From JAGWRI01 sp963728785 (lineage in GTDB: Bacteria > Gemmatimonadota > Gemmatimonadetes > Gemmatimonadales > Gemmatimonadaceae), in contig CAVSKV010000004.1 of NCBI GenBank assembly GCA_963728785.1, positions 930,001 to 994,000 on the forward strand: a stretch of 64,000 nucleotides of DNA. The letters are read 5' to 3'. A model generated the notes under the pieces. It was not told the DNA's origin and searched no databases. It was given only the letters and a program-made list of their open reading frames with translations. The stretch's first letter is position 1, and every line of letters starts with the position of its first letter. Below are positions 8,220-16,655 of this stretch, piece by piece. The translations under genes were made by a program, and so were the position numbers.

Positions 8220-10157
8220 ATGTCACACCACCTCGTTGGCCGCGTTGTGGCCGGCCTGCTGCTCTCCTTGACCGTGCTCACGCCGGCGCCCGCCACGGCC
8301 CAGTCCGCCGCTCAACTCGCCGTCGCCGACTCGTCGCCGTTCCGCCCGCTGGTGCTGCCCACCCCCAACGCCGTGCGGACGGGCAGCGGGCGGCCAGGCG
8401 CCGGCTACTGGCAGCAGAAAGTGGACTACAAGATCGCCGCCGTGCTCGATCCCCTGCGCAATCGGATCTCGGGCACGGAGACCATCCACTACAAGAACAA
8501 CTCCCCGGATTCGCTGCCGTACCTGTGGATGTTCATGGAGCAGAACCTCTGTGCGCCGACGAGCATCACGAACCTGCTCAACCAGCCGCCGCTCAAGTTT
8601 CTCGGCAGCGAGTTCGATTTTTCCTGCCAGGGCTTCAACGGGGGGCTCACCCTCGAGTACATCCGGGCGGCGGGTCGCGACGCCGTCCACGCGGTGTACG
8701 GCACGACGATGCGCGTGGACCTCGCCACGCCACTCGCACCGGGCGCGTCAGTGGACCTCGACGCCAAGTGGAGCTTCAAGGTGCCGGAGCAGGGCGGTGG
8801 GCGCATGGGCCACGACGGTCCGCTGTACGAGGTCGCCCAATGGTACCCGCGCATGGCGGTGTACGACGACGTTCACGGCTGGAACCACGAACCGTACATC
8901 GGCGCCGGCGAGTTCTACCTCGAGTACGGCGACTTCGACGTTACCCTCACCGTGCCGTTCAGCTATATCGTTCGTGCCACCGGCGAGCTGCAGAATCCGA
9001 CCACGGTGCTCACCCCCACCGAGATCGCCCGCCTGGCGCTGGCCCGGAAGTCCGATACCACGGTGCACGTCATCACGAGCCTCGAGCTGAGCGACTTCGC
9101 TGTGTTCCGCCCCGTCACGGAGGGCGTGCTCACCTGGCACTTCACGGCGCACGACACCCGCGATTTCGCCTGGGCCGCTGGCCCCGACTTCCTGTGGGAC
9201 GCCAGCGGGTGGGACAACGTCCTCATCGAGACGCTCTACCGCCGCCGCGCTGACAAGTGGCCCGAGGCGAACCGCATGGGCCGCGAGACGATCAGGTACT
9301 TCAGCCAGCAGTGGTACCACTACCCCTACTCCCACGCCACGACGATCGAGGGACCCATTCAGGGAATGGAATACCCGATGCTGACCTTCGTGCCCAACAG
9401 CCCCACGCGCGAGGACCAGCAGTGGGCGCTGGCCCATGAGTTCGGCCACGAATGGTTCCCGATGATCGTGGGCAGCAACGAACGGCTGTATCCATGGATG
9501 GACGAGGGGTTCAACACGTTCATCGATCTCCACAACGCCGCGCTCTACTTCAAGGGCACCGCCTACGGCGACACGATCGAATCGCACCCGCTGCACCTGT
9601 ACGCCGAGCACGCCGTGCCGGGCAACGAGCAGCCGATAATCGAGAACCCCACCGAAGTGCGCGACCTGTTCTGGTCTGGCTACCAGAAGCCGGCGCTCAT
9701 GATGCAGACGCTCCGCTTCGAAGTGTTGGGGCAGCGCCGGTTCGACGACGCCTTCCGCGCCTATATCAAGGCCTGGGCGTTCAAGCATCCCACGCCGGCC
9801 GACTTCTTCAGGATCATGCGCGACGAATCGGGCATGGATCTCGACTGGTACTGGCGCGAATGGATCTATACGACGGCGCGTCTCGACCAGTCGGTGGATT
9901 CCGTAGTCAATACGCCGGACGGGGCGCGCGTGTATCTGGGCAATCGGGGGACGATGGTCATGCCGGTGGAACTGTCGCTCACCTTCGCCGACCGCGCGAT
10001 CATGACGGTCAAGCTGCCGATCGAGATGTGGAATCTCGGGAACGAATTCGTCTATCGGGTCCCGCGAGACAAGTCGGTCGTCGCGGCCGAGGTCGATCCA
10101 CGGCGCGTGCTGCCGGACGTCGATCGGGCGAACAACGCGTGGCGGGCGCGGCCGTAG
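8220..10157 (+). CDS. Secreted M1-family metallopeptidase
   Basis: A 645-aa exported protein. The zinc motif HEFGHEW (His406, Glu407, His410) is followed 18 residues later by Glu429 in YPWMDEGFN, exactly the M1 gluzincin HExxH-x18-E spacing. A GMEYP stretch ahead of it is the equivalent of the GAMEN exopeptidase motif. The ATG at 8220 gives a clean signal peptide (GRVVAGLLLSLTVLTPAPAT then AQS); an ATG at 8184 would add 12 residues without improving it. It is predicted to trim peptides in the periplasm or outside the cell. It is monocistronic or leads the quinone oxidoreductase gene 43 nt downstream. Confidence 0.9.
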   Translation: MSHHLVGRVVAGLLLSLTVLTPAPATAQSAAQLAVADSSPFRPLVLPTPNAVRTGSGRPGAGYWQQKVDYKIAAVLDPLRNRISGTETIHYKNNSPDSLPYLWMFMEQNLCAPTSITNLLNQPPLKFLGSEFDFSCQGFNGGLTLEYIRAAGRDAVHAVYGTTMRVDLATPLAPGASVDLDAKWSFKVPEQGGGRMGHDGPLYEVAQWYPRMAVYDDVHGWNHEPYIGAGEFYLEYGDFDVTLTVPFSYIVRATGELQNPTTVLTPTEIARLALARKSDTTVHVITSLELSDFAVFRPVTEGVLTWHFTAHDTRDFAWAAGPDFLWDASGWDNVLIETLYRRRADKWPEANRMGRETIRYFSQQWYHYPYSHATTIEGPIQGMEYPMLTFVPNSPTREDQQWALAHEFGHEWFPMIVGSNERLYPWMDEGFNTFIDLHNAALYFKGTAYGDTIESHPLHLYAEHAVPGNEQPIIENPTEVRDLFWSGYQKPALMMQTLRFEVLGQRRFDDAFRAYIKAWAFKHPTPADFFRIMRDESGMDLDWYWREWIYTTARLDQSVDSVVNTPDGARVYLGNRGTMVMPVELSLTFADRAIMTVKLPIEMWNLGNEFVYRVPRDKSVVAAEVDPRRVLPDVDRANNAWRARP

Positions 10158-10200
10158 CCAGCGTTCCGCGAACCCCCGCTGCGGCGCGAAGGAGATCCGT

Positions 10201-11220
10201 GTGATGGATCGGAAACCAGTGAACGTCCCGCCCATGCGGGCGGTCGAGATCGTGGCGCCCGGTGGGCCCGACGTGCTGAAGATGGGACAACGGCCCCGGC
10301 CCAGCCCGGGCGGAGGCGACGTGCTGATCCGCGTGGCGGCGGCCGGCATCAACCGCCCCGACGTCCTGCAGCGTAAGGGCGCCTACCCGCCACCGCCGGG
10401 CGCGAGTGAGATCCCGGGGCTCGAAGTGGCTGGCACGGTGGTGGACGTCGGCCCCAACGTCACCGCGTGGACAGTGGGCGACGAGGTGTGCGCCCTGCTG
10501 GCCGGCGGCGGATACGCGGAATACTGCATCGCTCCGCAGGAACAGTGCCTGCCGGTGCCGAAGGGATTGTCGATGGTCGAGGCGGCGTCGCTGCCGGAGA
10601 CCTTCTTCACGGTGTGGAGCAATGTGTTCGACCGCGGACGGCTCGCCGCGGGTGAAGTGTTCCTCGTGCAGGGCGGGGCGAGCGGTATCGGGGTGGCGGC
10701 CATTCAGATGGCCGCGGCGGCAGGCGCGCGCGTGTTCGCCACGGCTGGTTCGCCCGAAAAATGCGTGGCCTGTGTTGCCCTGGGCGCGGAGCGCGGCATC
10801 AATTACCGCACCGAAGACTTCGTGGAAGTGGTCGGGGAAATCACCAATCGGCGCGGCGCGGACGTGATTCTCGACATGGTCGGCGGCGGCTACGTGCCGC
10901 GTGAGCTGGCCCTGCTCGCCGATGACGGCCGGCTGGTGTTCATCGCCACGCTGGGCGGCGCCAACGCCGAGTTCAACATCCGGCAGGTGATGGCCAAGCG
11001 ACTGACCATCACCGGATCCACGCTTCGGGACCGGTCGCCCCAATTCAAAGGCGCCATCGCGGCAAAGCTGCGCGAGAAGATCTGGCCGCTGCTCGAGTCC
11101 GGAGCGATCAGGCCCGTGGTGTACAAGATGTTCCCCCTCGAACAGGCCGCCGCCGCCCACGCCGAGCTGGAAGCGGGGCACCACGTCGGGAAGATCGCGC
11201 TCGTCGTGGGAACAAGGTAG
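10201..11220 (+). CDS. NAD(P)H:quinone oxidoreductase, PIG3-type zeta-crystallin family
   Basis: A 339-aa cytoplasmic medium-chain dehydrogenase/reductase without structural zinc cysteines. MRAVEIVAPGGPDVLKMG and AAAGINRPDVLQRKGAYPPP are typical of the quinone oxidoreductase PIG3 group; VQGGASGIGVAAIQMA is the Rossmann NADP-binding loop. The enzyme should reduce quinones or enones with NADPH. An AAGGAG six bases before the GTG at 10201 (nine before the adjacent ATG 10204) sets the start. The stop codon sits inside a short octamer-like repeat (GGTAGGAC twice), discussed in the findings. Confidence 0.92.
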   Translation: MMDRKPVNVPPMRAVEIVAPGGPDVLKMGQRPRPSPGGGDVLIRVAAAGINRPDVLQRKGAYPPPPGASEIPGLEVAGTVVDVGPNVTAWTVGDEVCALLAGGGYAEYCIAPQEQCLPVPKGLSMVEAASLPETFFTVWSNVFDRGRLAAGEVFLVQGGASGIGVAAIQMAAAAGARVFATAGSPEKCVACVALGAERGINYRTEDFVEVVGEITNRRGADVILDMVGGGYVPRELALLADDGRLVFIATLGGANAEFNIRQVMAKRLTITGSTLRDRSPQFKGAIAAKLREKIWPLLESGAIRPVVYKMFPLEQAAAAHAELEAGHHVGKIALVVGTR

Positions 11221-11251
11221 GACGGTAGGACGGATAACTGCAGACCGCGGT

Positions 11252-11275
11252 CGACTGTCCGACTGCCCTACTGTT
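11252..11275. repeat. 24-bp 3'-end element, copy 1
   Basis: This stretch matches 33366-33389 at 21 of 24 positions by hand alignment, and all three differences are C/T. It reads CGACTGTCCGACTG followed by CCTACTGTT. On the minus strand its CTA is the TAG stop codon of the Old Yellow Enzyme gene. A perfect GACCGCGGTC palindrome abuts it at 11243-11252. Confidence 0.6.
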
Positions 11276-12338
11276 TCGCCCTCAGATATTGGTCTGGCCA
11301 CCTCACCTCCACACCCAGTTCCTTCGCCGCGTGGAGTGGGAAGTACGGATCGCGCAGCAGTTGCCGCGCCAGCATCACCACGTCCGCCTTGCCTTCGGCC
11401 ACGATTGCGTTGGCCTGCTGAGGAGTCGTGATCATCCCCACGGCGCCCGTGGCAATACCGGCGTCGCGGCGGATGCGCTCGGCGAACGGCACCTGATAAC
11501 CGGGCCCCCAGGGGACCTGGGCCTGCGCCACGTTGCCGCCGCTCGAGCAGTCGATGAGATCCACGCCGATGTCGCGCATCGCTGCGCTCAGAACCACTGA
11601 TTGCTCGAGATCCCACCCACCCTCGGTCCAGTCACTGGCCGAGATTCGCACGAACAGGGGTAGCCGGTCCGGCCACACGTCGCGCACCGCCCGTGCCACT
11701 CGCAGCGGAAAGCGCATCCGGTTCTCCAGGCGGCCGCCGTACTCGTCGTCGCGGTGATTGCTCAGCGGCGAGAGGAACTCGTGCATCAGATAGCCGTGGG
11801 CCATGTGAAGCTCGATGACGTCGAACTCCGCTTCGAGCGCCAGCCGCGTGGCGGCCACCCACTGGCCGAGCACGTCGTCCAACTCGCGCGCCGAGAGCGC
11901 CCGCGGAAGCGGGTAGTCGTCCGAGAACCGCAGCGCGCTGGGCGCCACCGTTTGCCAACCGCCGTCTGCGATCGCCACCTCGCCATTGCCCTTCCACGGC
12001 ACCTGGGTCGACGCCTTCCGCCCGGCATGCGCCAGTTGAACGCCCGGCACGGCGCCCTGCCCGCGTATGAATCGCGTGATGCCGCGGAACGCCTGGGCGT
12101 GAGTGCTGCTCCAGAGCCCGGTGTCGCCGGGAGAGATGCGCCCTTCGGGGCTCACGGCCGTGGCCTCGGAGAGCACGAGGCCGGCTCCGCCTACGGCCCG
12201 GCTGCCAAGGTGAACCATGTGCCAGTCGTTGGGCAGCCCCTCCTGGCTCGAGTACTCGCACATCGGCGACACGAAGATCCGATTCCGGAACGTGATGTCG
12301 CGAATGATCAACGGGTCGAACAGCGGAACGATCGTCAT
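11268..12338 (-). CDS. NADH:flavin oxidoreductase, Old Yellow Enzyme family (YqjM-like)
   Basis: A 356-aa FMN-dependent TIM-barrel ene-reductase. It shows PLIIRDITFRNRIFVSPMCEYS near the N-terminus, FDVIELHMAHGYLMHEFLSP (the HGYL substrate loop), and NHRDDEYGGRLENRMRF, which is diagnostic of the family. Length and the Cys in PMCEYS resemble the thermophilic-like YqjM subgroup rather than classical yeast OYE. It reduces activated C=C bonds with NAD(P)H. The ATG at 12338 gives the usual N-terminus (MTIVPLFDPL); 21 more in-frame codons upstream look non-coding. It is convergent with the quinone oxidoreductase gene; its stop lies in a dispersed repeat. Confidence 0.92.
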   Translation of the reverse strand: MTIVPLFDPLIIRDITFRNRIFVSPMCEYSSQEGLPNDWHMVHLGSRAVGGAGLVLSEATAVSPEGRISPGDTGLWSSTHAQAFRGITRFIRGQGAVPGVQLAHAGRKASTQVPWKGNGEVAIADGGWQTVAPSALRFSDDYPLPRALSARELDDVLGQWVAATRLALEAEFDVIELHMAHGYLMHEFLSPLSNHRDDEYGGRLENRMRFPLRVARAVRDVWPDRLPLFVRISASDWTEGGWDLEQSVVLSAAMRDIGVDLIDCSSGGNVAQAQVPWGPGYQVPFAERIRRDAGIATGAVGMITTPQQANAIVAEGKADVVMLARQLLRDPYFPLHAAKELGVEVRWPDQYLRAKQ

Positions 12339-12518
12339 GGACAAGATTGTGATGAGAGACTGGCGCGCGGCCGCCTGGCCGCCGCGGCAACCAATAACCA
12401 ATGAATAGTAGCAGCGGGCCTATCCGGAATCAGCGCGGGTTTCAGGCCCCGGCTCCCGCTCGCCGGCGCCGGCGCGCCGGCCGATGGACGCGCCGCGCGT
12501 CGGTGGGTAGCGTGTTGC

Positions 12519-15500
12519 ATGGTCCATTCTGCACCCCGGTTCGATGAAGTGTCGGCGGCGCGCCTGGCGCGCGAGCGTTTTGGCCTCGAGGGCACGGTCC
12601 ACGCGCTGTACAGCGAGCGCGACCAGAACTTTCTGATCGATGCCGGGGCCGCGGGGCGCGTGGTGCTCAAGATCGCCAACGGCAGGGAAGACCCCGCGAT
12701 GCTCGAAGCACAGCAGCGGGCGCTCAGCCACCTCGCCGGACGCGTGGCATTCACCCCGCGAATCGTGCCCACCGCAGTTGGCGAGTTGCTGGTGCCGGTC
12801 ACCGATGGCGAGGGGCGGACGCACCTCGCTTGGGCCATCACGTACCTGCCGGGCCGGCCGCTCGCCGAAACGACGCATCCCTCGCCGGCGTTGCTCGCCG
12901 ACCTCGGGCGCAGCGTCGCGCGCCTCGATACCGCCCTGGCGGACTTCGACCATCCGGCCGCGCATCGTGAGTTCGTGTGGGATCTGGCGCGGGCGCGCCG
13001 CGCGATTTCCGACCGGCGTGCGCTGGTGCGCGACGAAGAACTGGGTCGCGCGATCGACGGCGTGTGTGCCGCCTTCGACCGCTGGACCGCCCCGCATCTC
13101 GGGTCGCTCCGGCGCGGCGTGATCCACAACGACCTGAACGACCACAACGTGCTCGTAGGCGGCGTGCGCGGGCCCGACGGTACCGATCAGCGGGTCACCG
13201 GGATCGTCGATTTCGGGGACATGGTCGCGAGCTACGGCGTGGGCGACCTCGCGACCGCGATTGCGTATTCGGTACTCGACGCCCCCGACCCGCTGGCGCA
13301 GGCGGCCTCCGTGGTCGCGGCGTACCATGCCGAGCGGCCGCTCAGCGAATCGGAACTGGGCGCGCTGTTCGGGCTCGTCGCCATCCGGCTGTGCCTGAGC
13401 GCCTGCATGGCCGCACAGCAGATGACGGAGCGCCCCGACAACGCGTATCTCGGCATCAGCCAGCAGCGCGTGCGCGGTGCGCTGCCGCGTCTGGCGGCGA
13501 TCTCGTTCCCGCTTGCCGACGCGGTGTTCCGTCATGCGTGCGGGCTGGCACCGGTGCCGGCGAGTGCCCGCGTGGTCTCGTGGCTGGGCTGCCACGCGGC
13601 GGAATTCGCGCCGGTGCTCGGCGTCGATCTCCGCCGCGAGCCGAGCGTGGTGCTCGACTGGAGCGTGGAAAGTCCGGAGGTGAGCGGCGATCCCGTCGAA
13701 CGCGACGAGCCGCACCTCACACCGCTCGTCGTCGACGCCATACGGCGGGCCGGAGTACGCGTGGCCGTGGGCCGGTACGACGAACCACGTCTGCTCTACG
13801 TGACGCCGTTGTTCGGCGGCGGCTGCGTGACTGACGAGCGGCGCACGATTCACCTGGGGCTCGACCTGTTCGCCGAGGCGGGCACGCCGGTGTTCGCTCC
13901 GCTCGCCGGCACCGTGCACGCATTCGCCGACAACGCCCGGGCCCTCGATTACGGTCCGGTGATCATTTTGCGGCACCAGACGGACGATGGCACCGAGTTC
14001 TTCACGCTGTACGGCCACCTGAGCCGCGAGTCGCTGGCCGGCCTTGTCGTGGGGCAGGCGGTGGCGCGGGGAACGCGCTTTGCCGCGCTCGGAACCGCCG
14101 ACGTCAACGGCGGGTGGACACCGCACCTGCACCTGCAAGTGATCGTCGACCTGCTCGGCCTCGGACGCGACGTTCCCGGCGTGGCGCGGGCCAGCCAGCG
14201 TCCGGTGTGGCGTGCCCTTTGTCCCGATCCCAATCTGCTCGTCGGCATTCCCGCATACCGGTTTCCGCCGGCCGAGCGGACGCCCGGGCAGACGCTGGCC
14301 CAACGACGCGCGCATTTTGGCGGCAACCTCCGCCTGGCCTACCGGACGCCGCTCAAAGCCGCGCGCGGATGGAAACAGTATCTGTTCGACGACACCGGAC
14401 GCCAGTACGTGGATGCCTACAACAACGTGCCGCACGTGGGGCACGCACACCCGCGCGTGGCACGGGCCGCGTACGATCAGATGCGGGTGCTCAACACGAA
14501 CACCCGCTATCTGAACGACGTGGTGTCGGAGTACGCCCATCGGCTCACCGCCACCCTGCCAGCGCCGCTCGCCGTCTGCTATCTGACGAATTCGGCCAGC
14601 GAAGCCAACGAGCTCGCCCTGCGTCTGGCCCGGGCGTACACCGGCGCCCGCGACCTGATCGTGCTCGAGGCGGCGTACCACGGTAATACCAGTACGCTAA
14701 TAGATATCAGCCCCTACAAGCACGCGGGCCCGGGGGGAACCGGGGCTCCGTCGTGGGTGCACGTGGCGCCAATCCCCGACGATTACCGCGGCGCGTTCCG
14801 CCGCTCCGACCCCGACGCGGGGCCCAAGTACGCCGAGCGGGTGGGCGAGTTGGCCGAGGCAGTGCGGGCCGCCGGCCGCCCGTTGTGCGGATTCATCGCC
14901 GAGACCTGCCCCAGCGTCGGCGGCCAGATCGTGCCGCCGGCCGGCTACTTCGCCGAGGCCTATCGCCACGTGCGCGAAGCCGGCGGCGTGTGCATTGCCG
15001 ACGAGGTCCAGACGGGCCTCGGACGGCTCGGCACGCACTTGTGGGCGTTCGAGGCCTACGGGGTGGTGCCGGATATCGTGGTCATGGGCAAGCCCTTGGG
15101 CAACGGGCACCCGCTTGCGGCGGTCGTGACGACCCGCGCCATCGCCGACGCATTCGACAACGGGATGGAGTACTTCAACACGTTCGGTGGGAACACCGTC
15201 TCGTGCGCCGTCGGGCTCGCCGTGCTCGACGTGATGCGCGACGAGAGACTGCAGGATCACGCGCGCCTGGTGGGTGAGCGGCTCCTCGGCGGCCTGCGGC
15301 CGATGACCGACCGGTACGAACTGGTGGGCGACGTGCGCGGCTCCGGGCTGTTCCTCGGGGTCGAACTCGTGCGCGATCGCGTCACGCTGGAACCGGCCGC
15401 GGCCGAAGCGTCGTACGTGGCCAACCGGATGCGGGAGCGGGGCATTCTGCTCGGCACCGACGGCCCGCACCACAACGTCGTGAAGATCCGCCCGCCCATG

Positions 15501-15575
15501 CCGTTCGACGAACAGGATGCCGATCTGTTGGTGGAGGTGGCGGACCAGGTCTTGCGCGAAATGGGCGGCGCGTAG
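12519..15575 (+). CDS. Three-domain fusion: APH-type kinase, M23 domain, class III aminotransferase/phospholyase
   Basis: 1018 aa in one uninterrupted frame. Residues ~20-330 are an aminoglycoside/homoserine-kinase-type phosphotransferase with IHNDLNDHNVLV (His203, Asp205, Asn210) and IVDFGDM. Residues ~440-550 are a LytM/M23 domain with HLGLD and HLHLQ metal motifs. Residues ~585-1018 are a PLP fold-type I class III aminotransferase with CIADEVQTGLGR and VVMGKPLGNG (Lys858 as the Schiff-base residue). The same order is known in bacterial relatives of animal hydroxylysine kinase and phosphoethanolamine/phosphohydroxylysine phospholyase. A kinase that phosphorylates an amino alcohol and a lyase that removes the phosphate would then sit on one chain. 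There is no signal peptide, so the M23 domain is probably cytoplasmic and its role is unclear. The stretch ahead of the ATG has no clear ribosome-binding site. Confidence 0.85.
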   Translation: MVHSAPRFDEVSAARLARERFGLEGTVHALYSERDQNFLIDAGAAGRVVLKIANGREDPAMLEAQQRALSHLAGRVAFTPRIVPTAVGELLVPVTDGEGRTHLAWAITYLPGRPLAETTHPSPALLADLGRSVARLDTALADFDHPAAHREFVWDLARARRAISDRRALVRDEELGRAIDGVCAAFDRWTAPHLGSLRRGVIHNDLNDHNVLVGGVRGPDGTDQRVTGIVDFGDMVASYGVGDLATAIAYSVLDAPDPLAQAASVVAAYHAERPLSESELGALFGLVAIRLCLSACMAAQQMTERPDNAYLGISQQRVRGALPRLAAISFPLADAVFRHACGLAPVPASARVVSWLGCHAAEFAPVLGVDLRREPSVVLDWSVESPEVSGDPVERDEPHLTPLVVDAIRRAGVRVAVGRYDEPRLLYVTPLFGGGCVTDERRTIHLGLDLFAEAGTPVFAPLAGTVHAFADNARALDYGPVIILRHQTDDGTEFFTLYGHLSRESLAGLVVGQAVARGTRFAALGTADVNGGWTPHLHLQVIVDLLGLGRDVPGVARASQRPVWRALCPDPNLLVGIPAYRFPPAERTPGQTLAQRRAHFGGNLRLAYRTPLKAARGWKQYLFDDTGRQYVDAYNNVPHVGHAHPRVARAAYDQMRVLNTNTRYLNDVVSEYAHRLTATLPAPLAVCYLTNSASEANELALRLARAYTGARDLIVLEAAYHGNTSTLIDISPYKHAGPGGTGAPSWVHVAPIPDDYRGAFRRSDPDAGPKYAERVGELAEAVRAAGRPLCGFIAETCPSVGGQIVPPAGYFAEAYRHVREAGGVCIADEVQTGLGRLGTHLWAFEAYGVVPDIVVMGKPLGNGHPLAAVVTTRAIADAFDNGMEYFNTFGGNTVSCAVGLAVLDVMRDERLQDHARLVGERLLGGLRPMTDRYELVGDVRGSGLFLGVELVRDRVTLEPAAAEASYVANRMRERGILLGTDGPHHNVVKIRPPMPFDEQDADLLVEVADQVLREMGGA

Positions 15576-15755
15576 GCCGTTTCGGGGAGCGCACTGCCTC
15601 CCGGGGATCCGGAAACTGGTTGGTCGGGAGGACGCTGAAGCAGGCGCAAGATCCCCGGCGGCATTTGGAGGGTACCAAGAAGGGCTCGAGTCCTCGCAGG
15701 ACCTGACGCCAAGCTGTCGGAATCGAGCGAATCTTCGCCTTGTAGAGAGCGGAAC

Positions 15756-15779
15756 TTGACCGTATACTTGACTGTATAC
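15756..15779 (+). repeat. Two 12-bp direct repeats, TTGACCGTATAC / TTGACTGTATAC
   Basis: The repeats lie head to tail without a spacer and differ at one base. Each contains the palindrome GTATAC and starts with a perfect -35-like TTGAC. The block ends 56 nt before the ATG of the outer-membrane barrel gene at 15836. It looks like an operator or overlapping promoter for that gene. Confidence 0.55.
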
Positions 15780-15835
15780 AGTGGTGACCGCCCCAGGTTC
15801 AGCAACGGGATCCACCACATAGTCGGAGGAGCAGG

Positions 15836-16642
15836 ATGCGAGTTCAACGTATCGTCCCTAACGCCGGAATCGGGGCGCGATCCGCCTCATTCAGGCTCGG
15901 CGGGTTGACGGAGCTGGCGCTGGTGCTGGCCGCCGTCGCTGCGCTGTCCACTCCGGTGCGCGCGCAGGATGAAGGGGGCGGGGGTTATTTGCTCCACACG
16001 CCGACTGCCACGCTCACGCTGCGTACCGGGTACGACTTCGCCAACGCGGGCAGCGATATCTTCAATACGGTGATGAGCGAGTTGACGCTCACCCGCAGCG
16101 ACTTCAGCAGCCCGACGATTGCGACGGACCTCGCGTTTCGCCTCAGCCCTCAGGTGGACGCCGAGTTCGGCCTTGGATACTCGCGCTCCGCGGCGCAGTC
16201 GCAGTTCCGGGGCTGGCTGGACAACAACAATCTGCCTATCGAGCAGAGCACCGAACTCACGCGCGTGCCGTTGACCGTGAACCTCAAGGCGTATCTCCAG
16301 CCGCGGGGGCAGGCGATCGGACGGTTCGCGTGGGTGCCGGCGCGGTTCGCGCCGTTCGTCGGGGCAGGGGTGGGTACCATGTATTACAAGTTCCGCCAGG
16401 GCGGCGATTTCGTGGACACGGTAACCACCAACGTCTTTTCCGACGTGTTTACGTCATCGGGCTGGACGCCGATGATTGATGGATTCGCGGGGGCGGATTT
16501 CACGATCAACCCGAGCATGGCCTTCACTGCTGAGGCGCGCTATTCTTGGGCTCAGGGACAGTTGGGCGGTGATTTTACCGGTTTCAACCGGATTGACCTG
16601 TCCGGGGTGGCGATCACCGCCGGTCTCACCTTCAGGTTCTGA
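15836..16642 (+). CDS. Outer-membrane beta-barrel protein
   Basis: A 268-aa exported protein with a long signal sequence (hydrophobic ELALVLAAVAALSTPVRAQ). It shows alternating strands typical of an 8-stranded OmpA/OmpW-like barrel: LTLRTGYDF, ATDLAFRLSPQVDAEFGLGY, FAPFVGAGVGTMYYKF, MAFTAEARYSW, and a C-terminal strand ending ITAGLTFRF with the terminal Phe recognised by the BAM machinery. GGAGGAGCAGG directly precedes the ATG. The next gene starts 13 nt downstream, so the two form an operon. No ligand is predicted. Confidence 0.8.
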   Translation: MRVQRIVPNAGIGARSASFRLGGLTELALVLAAVAALSTPVRAQDEGGGGYLLHTPTATLTLRTGYDFANAGSDIFNTVMSELTLTRSDFSSPTIATDLAFRLSPQVDAEFGLGYSRSAAQSQFRGWLDNNNLPIEQSTELTRVPLTVNLKAYLQPRGQAIGRFAWVPARFAPFVGAGVGTMYYKFRQGGDFVDTVTTNVFSDVFTSSGWTPMIDGFAGADFTINPSMAFTAEARYSWAQGQLGGDFTGFNRIDLSGVAITAGLTFRF

Positions 16643-16655
16643 GGAGTGGATCATT

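Noticed and set aside
12420..14681. 753-aa minus-strand frame
   Set aside because: Antisense to the kinase-M23-aminotransferase fusion; composition is His/Arg/Gly-rich without recognisable motifs.
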